From Ekhidna sp964289745 (lineage in GTDB: Bacteria; Bacteroidota; Bacteroidia; Cytophagales; Cyclobacteriaceae), in contig CAXYMM010000001.1 in the NCBI GenBank assembly GCA_964289745.1, forward strand, positions 186,001-250,000: DNA of 64,000 nucleotides, read 5' to 3'. The notes under the pieces are model-generated. The model had not been told where the DNA came from and searched no databases. It saw only the letters and a program-made list of their open reading frames with translations. The translations under genes and the position numbers were made by a program. Positions within the stretch are counted from its first letter, which is position 1. Every line of letters begins with the position of its first letter. Of the stretch, positions 63,479 to 64,000 are shown one piece after another.

Positions 63479-64000
63479 TTTGTAATTTGTAGTCGTGAAG
63501 TTCGAATAGTCTTTTCAAGGGCAATTCAAAACAGCGATAGTTAACTCTTTTATCCTGCTCGCTTTTGTGGTGACTAAACTTCTCTGAATCATTTTCTAAC
63601 CATTCAATAAATTCAAAAATCTCATCAATATTATTGAAACTTCCTAAGTCACCCATTAGTTTTTGGTAGTTTTTTAAGTACTGTCCTTTTGTAGACAAAC
63701 ATAAACAGCCCGCTGACATTGCTTCAACTAAGCCGTTCCCTCTTTTATATTGATCAGAATCAGTGACAAAGTATTTTGTTTGAGTTAAAGACACAAGCCT
63801 TCTTTCCATTTTTTTACTCATCCCATCTTTTAATATTTGAAGTTTCTTGTCCTGCATCAAGCAACTAACATTTAGTTGCTTATATGAGTAGAACTCGAAT
63901 GCTATTCCAGTTTTGGTTTGATTTTTAGAATAAATCCGTTCAATTGAATCAAATCGAGACAAGGTATAGGGAAAATCAAGTTGAATTTCTTTTGAAGGCT
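63471..64000 (-). CDS. Glycosyltransferase-like protein, partial (5' end outside window)
   Basis: The frame is open from the right edge to the stop at 63471; 176 codons are visible, the first in-frame start-like codon (TTG at 63962) being internal to a continuous frame that begins with PSKEIQLDFPYT. The segment YKRGNGLVEAMSAGCLCLST is the donor-binding region of GT-B glycosyltransferases. The C-terminal 70 residues are charged and helical. It overlaps the following glycosyltransferase gene by eight bases. The N-terminal half lies outside the window. Confidence 0.75.
   Translation of the reverse strand, partial: PSKEIQLDFPYTLSRFDSIERIYSKNQTKTGIAFEFYSYKQLNVSCLMQDKKLQILKDGMSKKMERRLVSLTQTKYFVTDSDQYKRGNGLVEAMSAGCLCLSTKGQYLKNYQKLMGDLGSFNNIDEIFEFIEWLENDSEKFSHHKSEQDKRVNYRCFELPLKRLFELHDYKLQIE

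Overview
The window is a chromosomal stretch of a member of the Bacteroidota, most likely order Cytophagales. The evidence is a full-length SprA (outer-membrane channel of the type IX secretion system), families largely confined to this phylum (DUF4837, DUF4292, DUF2480, a duplicated DUF1599 protein, a DoxX protein of the BT_3928 type), an archaeal/eukaryal-type prolyl-tRNA synthetase, AT-rich DNA, and promoter motifs of the Bacteroidota form TAnnTTTG. No rRNA, tRNA, CRISPR array, transposase or prophage gene was seen. The species is not identified.

Layout. 1-3156: ABC exporter (ATPase, permease) followed by a sensor kinase cut by the window edge. 3279-6613: PlsC-type acyltransferase translationally coupled to a large membrane/TPR protein. 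6658-17851: tonB, gcvH, sprA, ruvA and maeB, all on the minus strand; maeB is split by a one-base frameshift. 17928-28653: a minus-strand envelope block (DUF4837 lipoprotein, MltD-like transglycosylase, TatA, EnvC-like factor, DUF4292 lipoprotein, TPR protein, sugar nucleotidyltransferase, flippase) preceded by an enoyl-CoA hydratase and threonine dehydrogenase. 28744-30183: a small basic protein and kbl, which with the divergent tdh forms the threonine-to-glycine pathway. 30180-34014: cdaA-folP and, divergently, DUF1599-DoxX-aroK. 34011-36792: a FadL/OmpP1-like porin and a secreted Ser/Arg-rich protein with a 45-bp tandem repeat. 36919-39888: proS-nfeD-floA. 39918-43875: rpmH-rnpA-S41 protease-tsaB-DUF2480-yfiT behind the best promoter in the window.

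43957-47329 is the eroding part: about 635 bp without a gene, a broken gamma-glutamylcyclotransferase gene, intact prmC and ribD, and a free-methionine-(R)-sulfoxide reductase gene with a stop codon and a frameshift. 47425-53350 is a co-directional run: a SpoIIE phosphatase, STAS protein and RsbW-like kinase (a partner-switching module), two SurA-type periplasmic chaperones and a MoxR ATPase. 53336-54340 is pheS. 54559-64000 is a minus-strand exopolysaccharide/O-antigen locus: initiating sugar transferase, GDP-fucose synthesis (gmd, fcl), several glycosyltransferases and a Wzy-like polymerase. One glycosyltransferase there is out of frame at a run of ten A/T bases.

Four genes (maeB, the cyclotransferase, msrC and the glycosyltransferase) each lack one base relative to an intact frame, and three of these are explained by a homopolymer one base short. 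Some may be sequencing errors. The cyclotransferase and msrC also carry substitutions in conserved motifs, so those two look truly decayed. No wholly new system could be shown. The best candidates for follow-up are the partner-switching module without an obvious target, the Ser/Arg-rich secreted protein beside its porin, and the possibly phase-variable glycosyltransferase.
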